Below are positions 1 to 4,979 of a stretch of DNA of 7,323 nt, one piece after another. The translations under genes and the position numbers were made by a program. Source of the stretch: CAYPZL01 sp964415045 (GTDB taxonomy: Bacteria; Planctomycetota; Phycisphaerae; Sedimentisphaerales; Anaerobacaceae); contig CAYPZL010000245.1 of the NCBI GenBank assembly GCA_964415045.1, forward strand, positions 1 through 7,323. The letters run 5' to 3'. Within the stretch, counting starts at the first letter, position 1. Every line of letters begins with the position of its first letter. The notes below the pieces were generated by a model. It was given only the letters and a program-made list of their open reading frames with translations. It was not told the origin of the DNA and searched no databases.

Positions 1-77
1 TCGGACAAACTGGTCGAATTCCTTGAATTAACACACCATTCTACGCGAGCACCCATTACGAGAAGCTCAGGCAATAC
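1..77 (+). other. Edge segment of the CotH gene, apparently frameshifted
   Basis: Frame 3 is open from base 27 and reads NTPFYASTHYEKLRQY directly into the Met at 78, which looks like CotH-family sequence just before the conserved 'DVTNYADFMLLQFYGGN' region. A TGA at 24-26 closes this frame. Frame 1 from base 1 reads SDKLVEFLEL, which would join sensibly as ...FLEL-NTPFY... if one base, for example one more A in the GAATTAAC run near 26-32, were restored. The real protein therefore probably extends left of the window, and the ATG at 78 is only the first usable start after the frame break. Whether this is a genuine mutation or an assembly error at a sequence edge cannot be told here. Confidence 0.45.
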
Positions 78-1901
78 ATGGATGTCACCAACTATGCGGA
101 TTTCATGCTCCTGCAGTTCTACGGTGGAAATGACTGGGACTGGAGAGCCAATCAGAACTGGATGGCCGCCCGGAAGCGGGCCGATGGCGCCGGGTTCAAG
201 TTCTTCTGCTGGGATAGTGACATGGTTTTGCGGCGCGGGCTGAATGTGAATGTCGTCAACCAGGGCGGCCCGGGGAACATGTGGGGCTCCGTCAAACAGC
301 ACGAAGAGTTTCGCATGTTGCTGGCGGACCGCGCCCAGAAACATTTCTTCAACGAAGGCACGCTTACGCGCGATCGCGTGCTGGCGCAGTTCGAGGAGCT
401 GGCCGGACAGATCGAGGCCAGTATCGTGGCCGAGACGGCTCGCTGGGGACGGTCACAGGGTTACACCGCCACGACGTGGCAGGAGAATCTGGACACCGTG
501 CGCTCCGACATCATCGCCCGGCGGACGGAAGTCGTGATTGAGCAGATGCGCAGCGCCGGCGTCTTCCCCCTGATCGACGCCCCGGCCTTTCATGTCAACG
601 GGCAGCCTCAGCACGGCGGACATATGGCCGCCGCCGACCGCCTGTCCATGACGGCCCCCGCCGGGACGATCTATTTCACCCTCGACGGCGCAGACCCGCG
701 TCTGCCGGGAACGCCCTCGTCGCAATCCACTACGTCTATCGTAGCCGCAGACGCGCCCAGGAAGGTGCTGGTTCCCACCGGCCCGCTGGACGCCGGCTGG
801 AACTCCAATCCCTTCAACGATGCCGATTGGCTGGACGCCGCCGGTGGTTTGGGCTACGAGCGAGGCTCCGGATACGAGCCATTCATCGCGCTCGATCTTG
901 AGCAGCAGATGTATGGCGAGCAGACCACCTGTTACGTGCGAATCCCCTTCACGCTCACTGCGGCTCAGGTACGGGAGGCCCGCCGCCTCACCCTGGCGAT
1001 CCGCTACGACGACGGCTTCATCGCCTACCTCAATGGCGTCGAAGTGGCGCGGGCGCTCGTTGCCGGGGCAGGCGCCTGGGACTCGACCGCCAGTGGAAGT
1101 CACGAAGCGGGCGTGCCGGAGTCGTTCGACCTGTCCGAACACAGCGCCCGGCTGCGGAGAGGGCCGAACCTGCTCGCCATACAGGGCCTCAACAGCGCCG
1201 CAACGAGTTCGGACTTCCTCATCACCGCCGAGCTGCAAACAAGCGCGGCTCCGCCCCCTCCGGAATCCGGCATCTCGCCCGAAGCCGTCGTGTACGTCGG
1301 CCCGTTGACGCTGGACGGCAGCGCGACCGTCAGGGCTCGCACGCTTCACGACGGCCAATGGAGCGCGTTGAGTGAGACAGTCTTTGCGGTCGGGCCGGTC
1401 GCCGAGTCCCTGCGGATCAGCGAGATCATGTACCATCCCGAAGACACCGGACAGATTACGGACCCGAACGCCGAGTACATCGAGCTGACCAATATCGGCG
1501 GCGCGACCATCAACCTCAATCTGGTTCGCTTTTCCGAAGGCGTCGATTTCACCTTCCCACCCTTCGCGCTCGGGCCCGATGAATACGTGCTCGTGGTCAA
1601 GGATCGTGACGCCCTGGAGGCAATGTACGGCCCCGGCCTGCCGATTGCCGGTGAGTATTCCGGCTCGCTGAGCAATTCAGGGGAGCAAATCGAGTTGCAG
1701 GACGCCGTCGGCACGACGATCCAGGCCTTCTCTTATCAAGACGATTGGTACAAAAGCACCGACGGCAAGGGATTCTCACTGACCGCGACCAATCCCCACA
1801 ACACCGACCCCAACGAGTGGTCCGACAAGGCCGCCTGGCGCCCCAGCACCGCAGTGTGGGGATCTCCCGGATGGGACGAAACGACACTACTGGGAAACTG
1901 A
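78..1901 (+). CDS. CotH-kinase family secreted protein, C-terminal part (CotH, chitobiase-like, beta-sandwich and lamin-tail domains)
   Basis: These 607 residues are most likely the C-terminal part of a larger exported protein; no signal peptide is present and family sequence continues upstream of the ATG. Residues 1-165 resemble the end of a CotH protein-kinase domain: an NW pair at 27-28 and WDSD at 45-48 fit its metal-binding, DFG-like region. CotH proteins are atypical kinases, known from Bacillus spore coat. Residues 196-210 (TIYFTLDGADPR) and 398-436 are two halves of a chitobiase/hexosaminidase C-terminal-type beta-sandwich. They are separated by about 160 residues (228-388) resembling a carbohydrate-binding sandwich, with GYERGSGYE and YDDGFIAYLNGVEVA. 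Residues 444-600 form a lamin-tail domain (LRISEIMYHP, AEYIELTN). No PEP-CTERM or dockerin-like tail follows. Probable role: cell-surface or extracellular protein; substrate unknown. It converges on tatC with a 16-bp gap and no visible terminator between them. Confidence 0.85.
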   Translation: MDVTNYADFMLLQFYGGNDWDWRANQNWMAARKRADGAGFKFFCWDSDMVLRRGLNVNVVNQGGPGNMWGSVKQHEEFRMLLADRAQKHFFNEGTLTRDRVLAQFEELAGQIEASIVAETARWGRSQGYTATTWQENLDTVRSDIIARRTEVVIEQMRSAGVFPLIDAPAFHVNGQPQHGGHMAAADRLSMTAPAGTIYFTLDGADPRLPGTPSSQSTTSIVAADAPRKVLVPTGPLDAGWNSNPFNDADWLDAAGGLGYERGSGYEPFIALDLEQQMYGEQTTCYVRIPFTLTAAQVREARRLTLAIRYDDGFIAYLNGVEVARALVAGAGAWDSTASGSHEAGVPESFDLSEHSARLRRGPNLLAIQGLNSAATSSDFLITAELQTSAAPPPPESGISPEAVVYVGPLTLDGSATVRARTLHDGQWSALSETVFAVGPVAESLRISEIMYHPEDTGQITDPNAEYIELTNIGGATINLNLVRFSEGVDFTFPPFALGPDEYVLVVKDRDALEAMYGPGLPIAGEYSGSLSNSGEQIELQDAVGTTIQAFSYQDDWYKSTDGKGFSLTATNPHNTDPNEWSDKAAWRPSTAVWGSPGWDETTLLGN

Positions 1902-1917
1902 CGACAACGAGCCGGCA

Positions 1918-2925
1918 TCAGTCGGATGCGGATTCCTCTTGTCTCTTCTTTTCGGCTTTCCTGTTGGCGATCTTCGCGAGGATCATGCCCACCTCGTACA
2001 GGGCGTAGAGAGGCAGAGCCAGCGTGACCTGCGAAATCACGTCGGGAGGCGTAACGGCGGCCGAGATAATGAAGACCGAAAGGAATACGTACTTGCGGAC
2101 TTTCCGCAACGTCGCCAGCTCGACCAGACCGGTGCGAGCCAGAATGAAAATGGCGATGGGGGTCTGAAAGGCCAGGCCGAAAACGAGCATGAGCATCGTC
2201 ACGAACGAGACGTACTTCTGGAGCGTCCAGTTGGAAGCGACGCCGAGCAGATCGCCGAAGTAGAGGAAGAAGTTCAGGGAAATCTTGGCGATGACGAAGA
2301 GAAAGAAGAGGGCGCCGATGATGAAAAGGGCGGCCGAGAAAGGCACCGCGGAGCGAACGTACTTGCGTTCGTGCTCGTAGAGGCCGGCGGCGACGAACAT
2401 CCAGAGCTGGTAGAAAACCCAGGGGCAGGTGAGGATCAGGCCGGAGATCAGCGAGATCTTCATGTACGCAGTGAAGGCGTCCGGCACGCCGATGACCTGC
2501 AGCCGGCGATCGTGAGGCAACGACACCTCGTCTTCCCGGGCCGCGCCCTCCAGTGTCCAGGCGCGGATGGTGTCCATACAGACGGCCCGGAAGAACGCCA
2601 CGTGGTTCGGGTCCAGCGCCGGCGCGTTCGGGTCTGACGCCAGAGCGACGTCCAGGTTTGTGAAGAACTGTTCGAACAGCGCGACGGTGTTGGGCTCGGT
2701 CGCAGAGGCGGGCGGCTTGCTCTTCTTGATGCGCTTGGCGACCGCCTTGTTGTACGGCGACTCGATGAAATGCAGGATGCGCGTACCGAAGGCCAGAGAG
2801 ACAACCGCGCCGATGAAGAGGCCGAGGATGGCCAGGATCAACCGGGCGCGCAGCTCCTCCAGGTGGTCACCCAGACTCATCGTGCAATCAAGGGGATCGC
2901 GACTCTTCTTCTTGGTATCGCCCAT
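1918..2925 (-). CDS. tatC: Sec-independent protein translocase TatC
   Basis: TatC is the polytopic membrane core of the twin-arginine translocase and binds the signal peptide of folded substrates. Diagnostic motifs are present: HLEELRARL at 21-29, SP at 56-57 (E. coli Pro48), LYEHERKYV at 182-190 (Glu186 = E. coli Glu103), a TM4 Gln254 where E. coli has Glu170, and TPPDVISQ at 292-299 (Asp295 = E. coli Asp211). Six hydrophobic segments are visible, near 28-50, 155-178, 193-216, 237-262, 278-291 and 299-317. At 335 aa it is longer than the usual 240-260 because the first periplasmic loop (58-148) carries about 74 extra residues. The start at 2925 gives a Lys-rich N-terminus; Met16 (2880) is an alternative. 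Neither has a Shine-Dalgarno sequence, so translation may be coupled to tatA, which ends 39 bp upstream. The C-terminus is charged and cytoplasmic. Confidence 0.96.
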   Translation of the reverse strand: MGDTKKKSRDPLDCTMSLGDHLEELRARLILAILGLFIGAVVSLAFGTRILHFIESPYNKAVAKRIKKSKPPASATEPNTVALFEQFFTNLDVALASDPNAPALDPNHVAFFRAVCMDTIRAWTLEGAAREDEVSLPHDRRLQVIGVPDAFTAYMKISLISGLILTCPWVFYQLWMFVAAGLYEHERKYVRSAVPFSAALFIIGALFFLFVIAKISLNFFLYFGDLLGVASNWTLQKYVSFVTMLMLVFGLAFQTPIAIFILARTGLVELATLRKVRKYVFLSVFIISAAVTPPDVISQVTLALPLYALYEVGMILAKIANRKAEKKRQEESASD

Positions 2926-2964
2926 CTCAATCGAGAGGAGGAAATGCGACTAACGCGAGAGGGA

Positions 2965-3234
2965 TTAGTGCATCGGGTCCACTTCGTCGATGCCCGAAGC
3001 GTCTCTGGCCTCGTTCACGACGTCATCTTTGACTTTGCGAACATCGTCCACGAGCTCGTCGGTCGACTCCTTGGCCTCGTTGATGCCTTTCTTGAACTCG
3101 GTCATGCTTCGACCGACACTGCGGGCGATCTCGGGCAGGCGCCGGCCGAAAATCAGCAGGGCAATCACGAGAACGACCAGCATTTCCCAGTGACCGGGCA
3201 TCCAGGCCAGAACAAATTGCGTCGATGCAGCCAT
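2965..3234 (-). CDS. tatA: Twin-arginine translocase subunit TatA/TatE family
   Basis: TatA oligomerises around TatC to form the protein-conducting assembly for folded Tat substrates in the cytoplasmic membrane. The 89-residue product has the family pattern: a short N-terminus, one membrane helix (about residues 13-29, HWEMLVVLVIALLIFG), the hinge FGRRLPEIARSVG, then an amphipathic helix (RSMTEFKKGI) and a charged, acidic-rich tail. A tandem ATG-ATG makes 3237 an alternative start, but the AGGAG lies 6 nt from the ATG at 3234 and only 3 nt from the one at 3237, so 3234 is preferred. It is upstream of tatC with a 39-bp gap, and a minus-strand promoter at 3372-3400 would serve both. No tatB-like paralogue is in the window, so this may be a minimal TatAC system, or tatB may lie elsewhere. 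Confidence 0.95.
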   Translation of the reverse strand: MAASTQFVLAWMPGHWEMLVVLVIALLIFGRRLPEIARSVGRSMTEFKKGINEAKESTDELVDDVRKVKDDVVNEARDASGIDEVDPMH

Positions 3235-3240
3235 CATAAT

Positions 3241-3246
3241 CTCCTA
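3241..3246 (-). promoter_or_regulatory. Shine-Dalgarno of tatA
   Basis: On the minus strand this reads TAGGAG. The spacing favours the second of two consecutive ATG codons (3234) as the tatA start. Confidence 0.75.
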
Positions 3247-3329
3247 CGCATACCACCGCGTTCATACGATGCGAAATACATGAATTCGTGGCTCACAATA
3301 CGGTTTAGCAAGTACCCTCCGCGGAATTC

Positions 3330-3344
3330 GGTACTTCGCGTACC
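3330..3344 (-). repeat. Small inverted repeat in the tatA leader
   Basis: GGTAC and GTACC arms of 5 bp flank a 5-nt loop (GCGAA read on the minus strand). It lies in the approximately 130-nt untranslated leader predicted between the minus-strand promoter and tatA. It could form a short RNA hairpin, but the stem is short and may be chance. Confidence 0.3.
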
Positions 3345-3371
3345 CAGGGGAGGCGGTAACGTCGAATCGAC

Positions 3372-3400
3372 ACTATACCATCTGCTGCCGTCGTCGTCAA
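3372..3400 (-). promoter_or_regulatory. Sigma-70-like promoter for tatA-tatC
   Basis: On the minus strand a -35 TTGACG (3400-3395) and a -10 TATAGT (3377-3372) are separated by exactly 17 bp. Each hexamer has one mismatch to consensus. The start of transcription would fall near 3365, leaving a leader of about 130 nt before the tatA start. This is the only good minus-strand match I saw upstream of tatA. Confidence 0.6.
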
Positions 3401-3478
3401 ATAAATAGTACGCCCGCGAAAACAAAACGGTTCCAGCGAATTTACCGGCGGTGCGGTACGCGTCGCCGGCTCCTGCTG

Positions 3479-3503
3479 CCCCGCTTTCGGCGGGGATCCC
3501 CGC
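3479..3503. repeat. Three-arm GC hairpin block
   Basis: The arms CCCCGC (3479-3484), GCGGGG (3490-3495) and CCCCGC (3498-3503) occur in a row, separated by TTTCG and AT. The middle arm can pair with either outer arm; with the right arm it makes a 14-bp perfect palindrome centred on AT, and with the left arm a 6-bp hairpin with a 5-nt loop. No T-tract follows on either strand, so it is not a standard intrinsic terminator. It sits upstream of the tat promoter in the minus-strand direction. Confidence 0.55.
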
Positions 3504-3579
3504 ACGCCAGGAATACCGCAGCCCTTCACTCATAACCACAGTAACGACAATGCCTTACAAGACTCGGAGCAGATTTTTC

Positions 3580-3609
3580 TTGCATCGAATCCCCCCTATC
3601 GGCTATAAT
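3580..3609 (+). promoter_or_regulatory. Sigma-70-like promoter upstream of a small ORF
   Basis: TTGCAT (3580-3585) and a perfect TATAAT (3604-3609) are separated by 18 bp in an AT-richer patch. Transcription would start near 3617, about 40 nt before the possible small ORF at 3657. It could alternatively give a long leader or a second promoter for the FHA gene 280 bp downstream. Confidence 0.45.
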
Positions 3610-3656
3610 AACAGCGTTGTCGATTAGAAGTAGTTTGGGGGGTAGAAAAAAGAGCA

Positions 3657-3752
3657 ATGGCACGGTTTTATTACAACACCTGGATACCCTTTGTTATGAC
3701 AAAGCGGCGTATTCTCGTCCTGGCCATCGCCAGCTACATCGCCCTTTGCTGA
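3657..3752 (+). CDS. Possible 31-residue hydrophobic peptide (hypothetical)
   Basis: A short frame of 31 codons begins at an ATG 40 nt downstream of the predicted start site of the TATAAT promoter and ends at TGA. Residues 14-31 (MTKRRILVLAIASYIALC) form a basic patch followed by a hydrophobic run ending in Cys, the look of a signal-anchor or a truncated export signal. The internal Met14 (3696) could also be a start. There is no strong Shine-Dalgarno sequence, only a purine-rich AGAAAAAAGAG stretch. I recognise no family. It may be a small membrane protein, a leader peptide, a remnant of a degraded exported-protein gene, or chance; the promoter context is the main support. Confidence 0.27.
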   Translation: MARFYYNTWIPFVMTKRRILVLAIASYIALC

Positions 3753-3812
3753 ACCTTCCCCGGGGCTGCGGCCCCACGCCTCACTGCGCGCCGCCTTCGA
3801 GACCGGGCGTCC

Positions 3813-3838
3813 CCTTCCGCACACACACACACACACAC
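3813..3838 (+). repeat. CCTTCCGC box plus CA dinucleotide microsatellite
   Basis: CCTTCCGC (3813-3820) is followed by nine AC units (3821-3838) that run directly into the -35 hexamer of the FHA-gene promoter. The alternating pyrimidine-purine run extends from 3818 to 3838. A related box and alternating tract lie in front of the sigma-factor gene at 4894-4915. Perfect dinucleotide runs of this length are uncommon in GC-rich bacterial DNA and are prone to slipped-strand length changes. Confidence 0.8.
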
Positions 3839-3866
3839 TTGAAAACTCGGCTGCTTTGCCGATAAT
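3839..3866 (+). promoter_or_regulatory. Promoter of the FHA-GAF gene (shared type A)
   Basis: TTGAAA (3839-3844), a 16-bp spacer ending TTTGCC, and GATAAT (3861-3866). Transcription would start near 3873, a leader of about 19 nt before the ATG at 3892. The hexamers, the CC before the -10 and the following GCA/CTAC match the sigma-gene promoter at 4916-4944, so the pair probably share an ancestor or a regulator. Confidence 0.65.
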
Positions 3867-3876
3867 TGCACTACAC

Positions 3877-3883
3877 GGAAGGA
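3877..3883 (+). promoter_or_regulatory. Shine-Dalgarno of the FHA-GAF gene
   Basis: GGAAGGA ends 8 nt before the ATG at 3892. Together with the -10 hexamer lying at 3861-3866, it rules against the in-frame TTG at 3856 and sets the start at 3892. Confidence 0.7.
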
Positions 3884-3891
3884 AACTAGCT

Positions 3892-4824
3892 ATGTCAGAA
3901 ACGAGATTGACGGTACGCGGCAAAGATGGAAGCTGGCAAGTGGAGTTGAAGCCGGAAAGGACGGTCATTGGGCGGGTTTCGGCGTGCGATGTGGTGATCG
4001 ACTGCCGGGAGGTCTCGCGGCGGCATGCCCGCGTGTTCCGGGGGCCGTCGGGGCGCTGGATGATCGAGGACCTGGGCAGCAGCAACGGGACCTTCGTCAA
4101 CGGCAGACGGATCGAGTCGTGCCCCCTGCTGCCGGGCGACATCGTCGAAATCGGTCCGGCTTCGCTCTCGCTCGAGCAGAGGTCTGCCCCACAGACGGAT
4201 GCCACCATCGTCCTACCGGGGCCCAACATCATCGTAGAGGACTTCGGCACGGAGGTGTTCTACGACAGGCCGAGGCTGGAAGACTGCCCTGCCCCGCCGT
4301 GTCCGGAGCGACTGGATCGGCTGGGCAAACGCCTGACGAAGTTGACCGGATTGGTGCCGATGTACACGGAGGCGTGCTGCACACTCGCCGAAGGATCGAA
4401 AACGGCGGCTGCCATCTTTCGCGTGCCCCCGAAGGAGCGGCCCCTGCCCAAAACACCGGAAGTGCTCGCGTATCACTTCGGCAGCAGCCTTGAGGACACC
4501 TTGCCCGGCCCCGGCGGCCGGGGGCATCCGTCGCACCATGTGTTCCGCGTCTCGCATCGCCTGCTGGAGCGGGTACGCGCCGACGGGCACGCCTTGATGA
4601 CGAAGAGCATCTTCTCCTGTGACCCGAACGTCACGGTTTCGCTGATCGATGAGTTTAGCCCACGAGCGCTCATCTGTGCGTCCCTCGTGGCGACAGGAGA
4701 GTTCGTCGACCTGTTCTATGTGGATGTTCCCATCGACGAGCACAGCCGGCCGGGACCGGAGGAAACGTTCGCTCTCGTTCAGGCCGTGGCCCGGCAAATC
4801 CGCGCCGCGGCCCGGACGCGTTGA
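3892..4824 (+). CDS. FHA domain protein with C-terminal GAF-like domain
   Basis: The 310-residue soluble protein has an N-terminal forkhead-associated domain (about 5-98), the module that binds phosphothreonine peptides. The signature residues are intact: IGR at 26-28 (Arg28), SRRHA at 42-46 and GSSNGTFVNG at 62-71 (Asn65). A linker (99-137) leads to a region (about 138-305) that reads like the GAF domain found after FHA in planctomycete and deltaproteobacterial regulators: VSHRLLERVRADGHALMTK at 220-238, ICASLVATGEF at 261-271 and LFYVDVPID at 274-282. GAF domains bind small ligands. There is no enzymatic output domain, AAA+ module or HTH, so it is best read as an adaptor or sensor that docks on phosphorylated partners. 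The Ser/Thr kinase at 5638 is the obvious candidate source of phosphothreonine. Its promoter resembles that of the following sigma gene, 155 bp downstream. Confidence 0.88.
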   Translation: MSETRLTVRGKDGSWQVELKPERTVIGRVSACDVVIDCREVSRRHARVFRGPSGRWMIEDLGSSNGTFVNGRRIESCPLLPGDIVEIGPASLSLEQRSAPQTDATIVLPGPNIIVEDFGTEVFYDRPRLEDCPAPPCPERLDRLGKRLTKLTGLVPMYTEACCTLAEGSKTAAAIFRVPPKERPLPKTPEVLAYHFGSSLEDTLPGPGGRGHPSHHVFRVSHRLLERVRADGHALMTKSIFSCDPNVTVSLIDEFSPRALICASLVATGEFVDLFYVDVPIDEHSRPGPEETFALVQAVARQIRAAARTR

Positions 4825-4893
4825 AGCCCGTTCAACGCAGCGGAAGCGTGGCAGGCCCGAAGAAGGCCCCGTGAGAAAAAAAACCGGCCGCAT

Positions 4894-4915
4894 CCTTCCG
4901 CACGCACGCGTACAC
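4894..4915 (+). repeat. Second CCTTCCGC box with alternating purine-pyrimidine tract
   Basis: CCTTCCGC (4894-4901) repeats the box at 3813. It is followed by a 14-bp tract of GCAC/GCGTACAC type rather than pure CA. From 4899 to 4915 every step alternates pyrimidine and purine, as at 3818-3838, and the tract again abuts the -35. The tract is 4 bp shorter than the upstream copy. Confidence 0.7.
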
Positions 4916-4944
4916 TTGAAATCTCCCCCCGTTTTACCGATAAT
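4916..4944 (+). promoter_or_regulatory. Promoter of the ECF sigma gene (shared type B)
   Basis: TTGAAA (4916-4921), a 17-bp spacer ending TTTTACC, and GATAAT (4939-4944). Transcription would start near 4951, about 29 nt before the ATG. It shares both hexamers and flanking positions with 3839-3866. The hexamers look like housekeeping sigma-70 sites rather than the usual GGAAC/GTC-type ECF sites, but the recognition sequence of this sigma family is not known to me, so autoregulation is possible. Confidence 0.65.
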
Positions 4945-4968
4945 GCATCTACCTGAAGCGCCAAAGGC

Positions 4969-4973
4969 AGGAG
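4969..4973 (+). promoter_or_regulatory. Shine-Dalgarno of the sigma-factor gene
   Basis: AGGAG with a 6-nt spacer to the ATG at 4980, near-ideal; it fixes the start. Confidence 0.8.
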
Positions 4974-4979
4974 ACCGGC

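Larger units (their letters stand above)
3247..3891. other. Intergenic region between tatA and the FHA gene
   Basis: These 645 bp separate the divergent tatA and FHA-GAF genes. They hold the tatA promoter and leader, a three-arm GC hairpin block (3479-3503), a plus-strand sigma-70-like promoter (3580-3609), a possible 31-codon membrane peptide gene (3657-3752), a 5-bp GGGGC/GCCCC hairpin without a T-tract at 3762-3775, a CA microsatellite and the FHA promoter. I saw no tRNA, riboswitch or CRISPR-like pattern. The stretch 3401-3478 and most of 3504-3579 show nothing I can interpret. Confidence 0.6.

Noticed and set aside
453..1436. Long minus-strand open frame of 327 codons inside the CotH gene
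   Set aside because: Arg/Gly-rich shadow of GC-rich coding; the plus-strand protein has clear domains throughout.
2770..3408. Plus-strand frame antisense to tatA and tatC, with a GAGGAGG before an internal ATG at 2944
   Set aside because: The Shine-Dalgarno-like bases are attractive, but the frame is fully explained as the complement of tatA and its leader, has no recognisable motif, and tatA and tatC are certain on the other strand.
3234..3539. Minus-strand frame of 101 codons ending in ATGA overlap with the tatA start
   Set aside because: The overlap looked like translational coupling, but the frame starts upstream of the best tat promoter (3372-3400), has no Shine-Dalgarno or family features, and its composition is ordinary intergenic.
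3820..3838. CRISPR or tandem-repeat array
   Set aside because: It is a dinucleotide run only; no longer direct repeats with spacers occur anywhere in the window.
3617..3865. Plus-strand frame of 82 codons with a poly-HT stretch
   Set aside because: The His-Thr run is only the translated CA microsatellite; no Shine-Dalgarno and no family resemblance.
3856..3891. Upstream TTG start adding 12 residues to the FHA protein
   Set aside because: It would place the -10 hexamer inside the coding region and lacks a Shine-Dalgarno, whereas the ATG at 3892 has GGAAGGA at 8 nt.
4825..4893. Possible terminator between the FHA and sigma genes (GGCC repeats and A8 run at 4876-4883)
   Set aside because: Only a 4-bp GGCC stem on the plus strand followed by A, not T; the minus strand has a T-run but no preceding stable stem. 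Not a supportable terminator.
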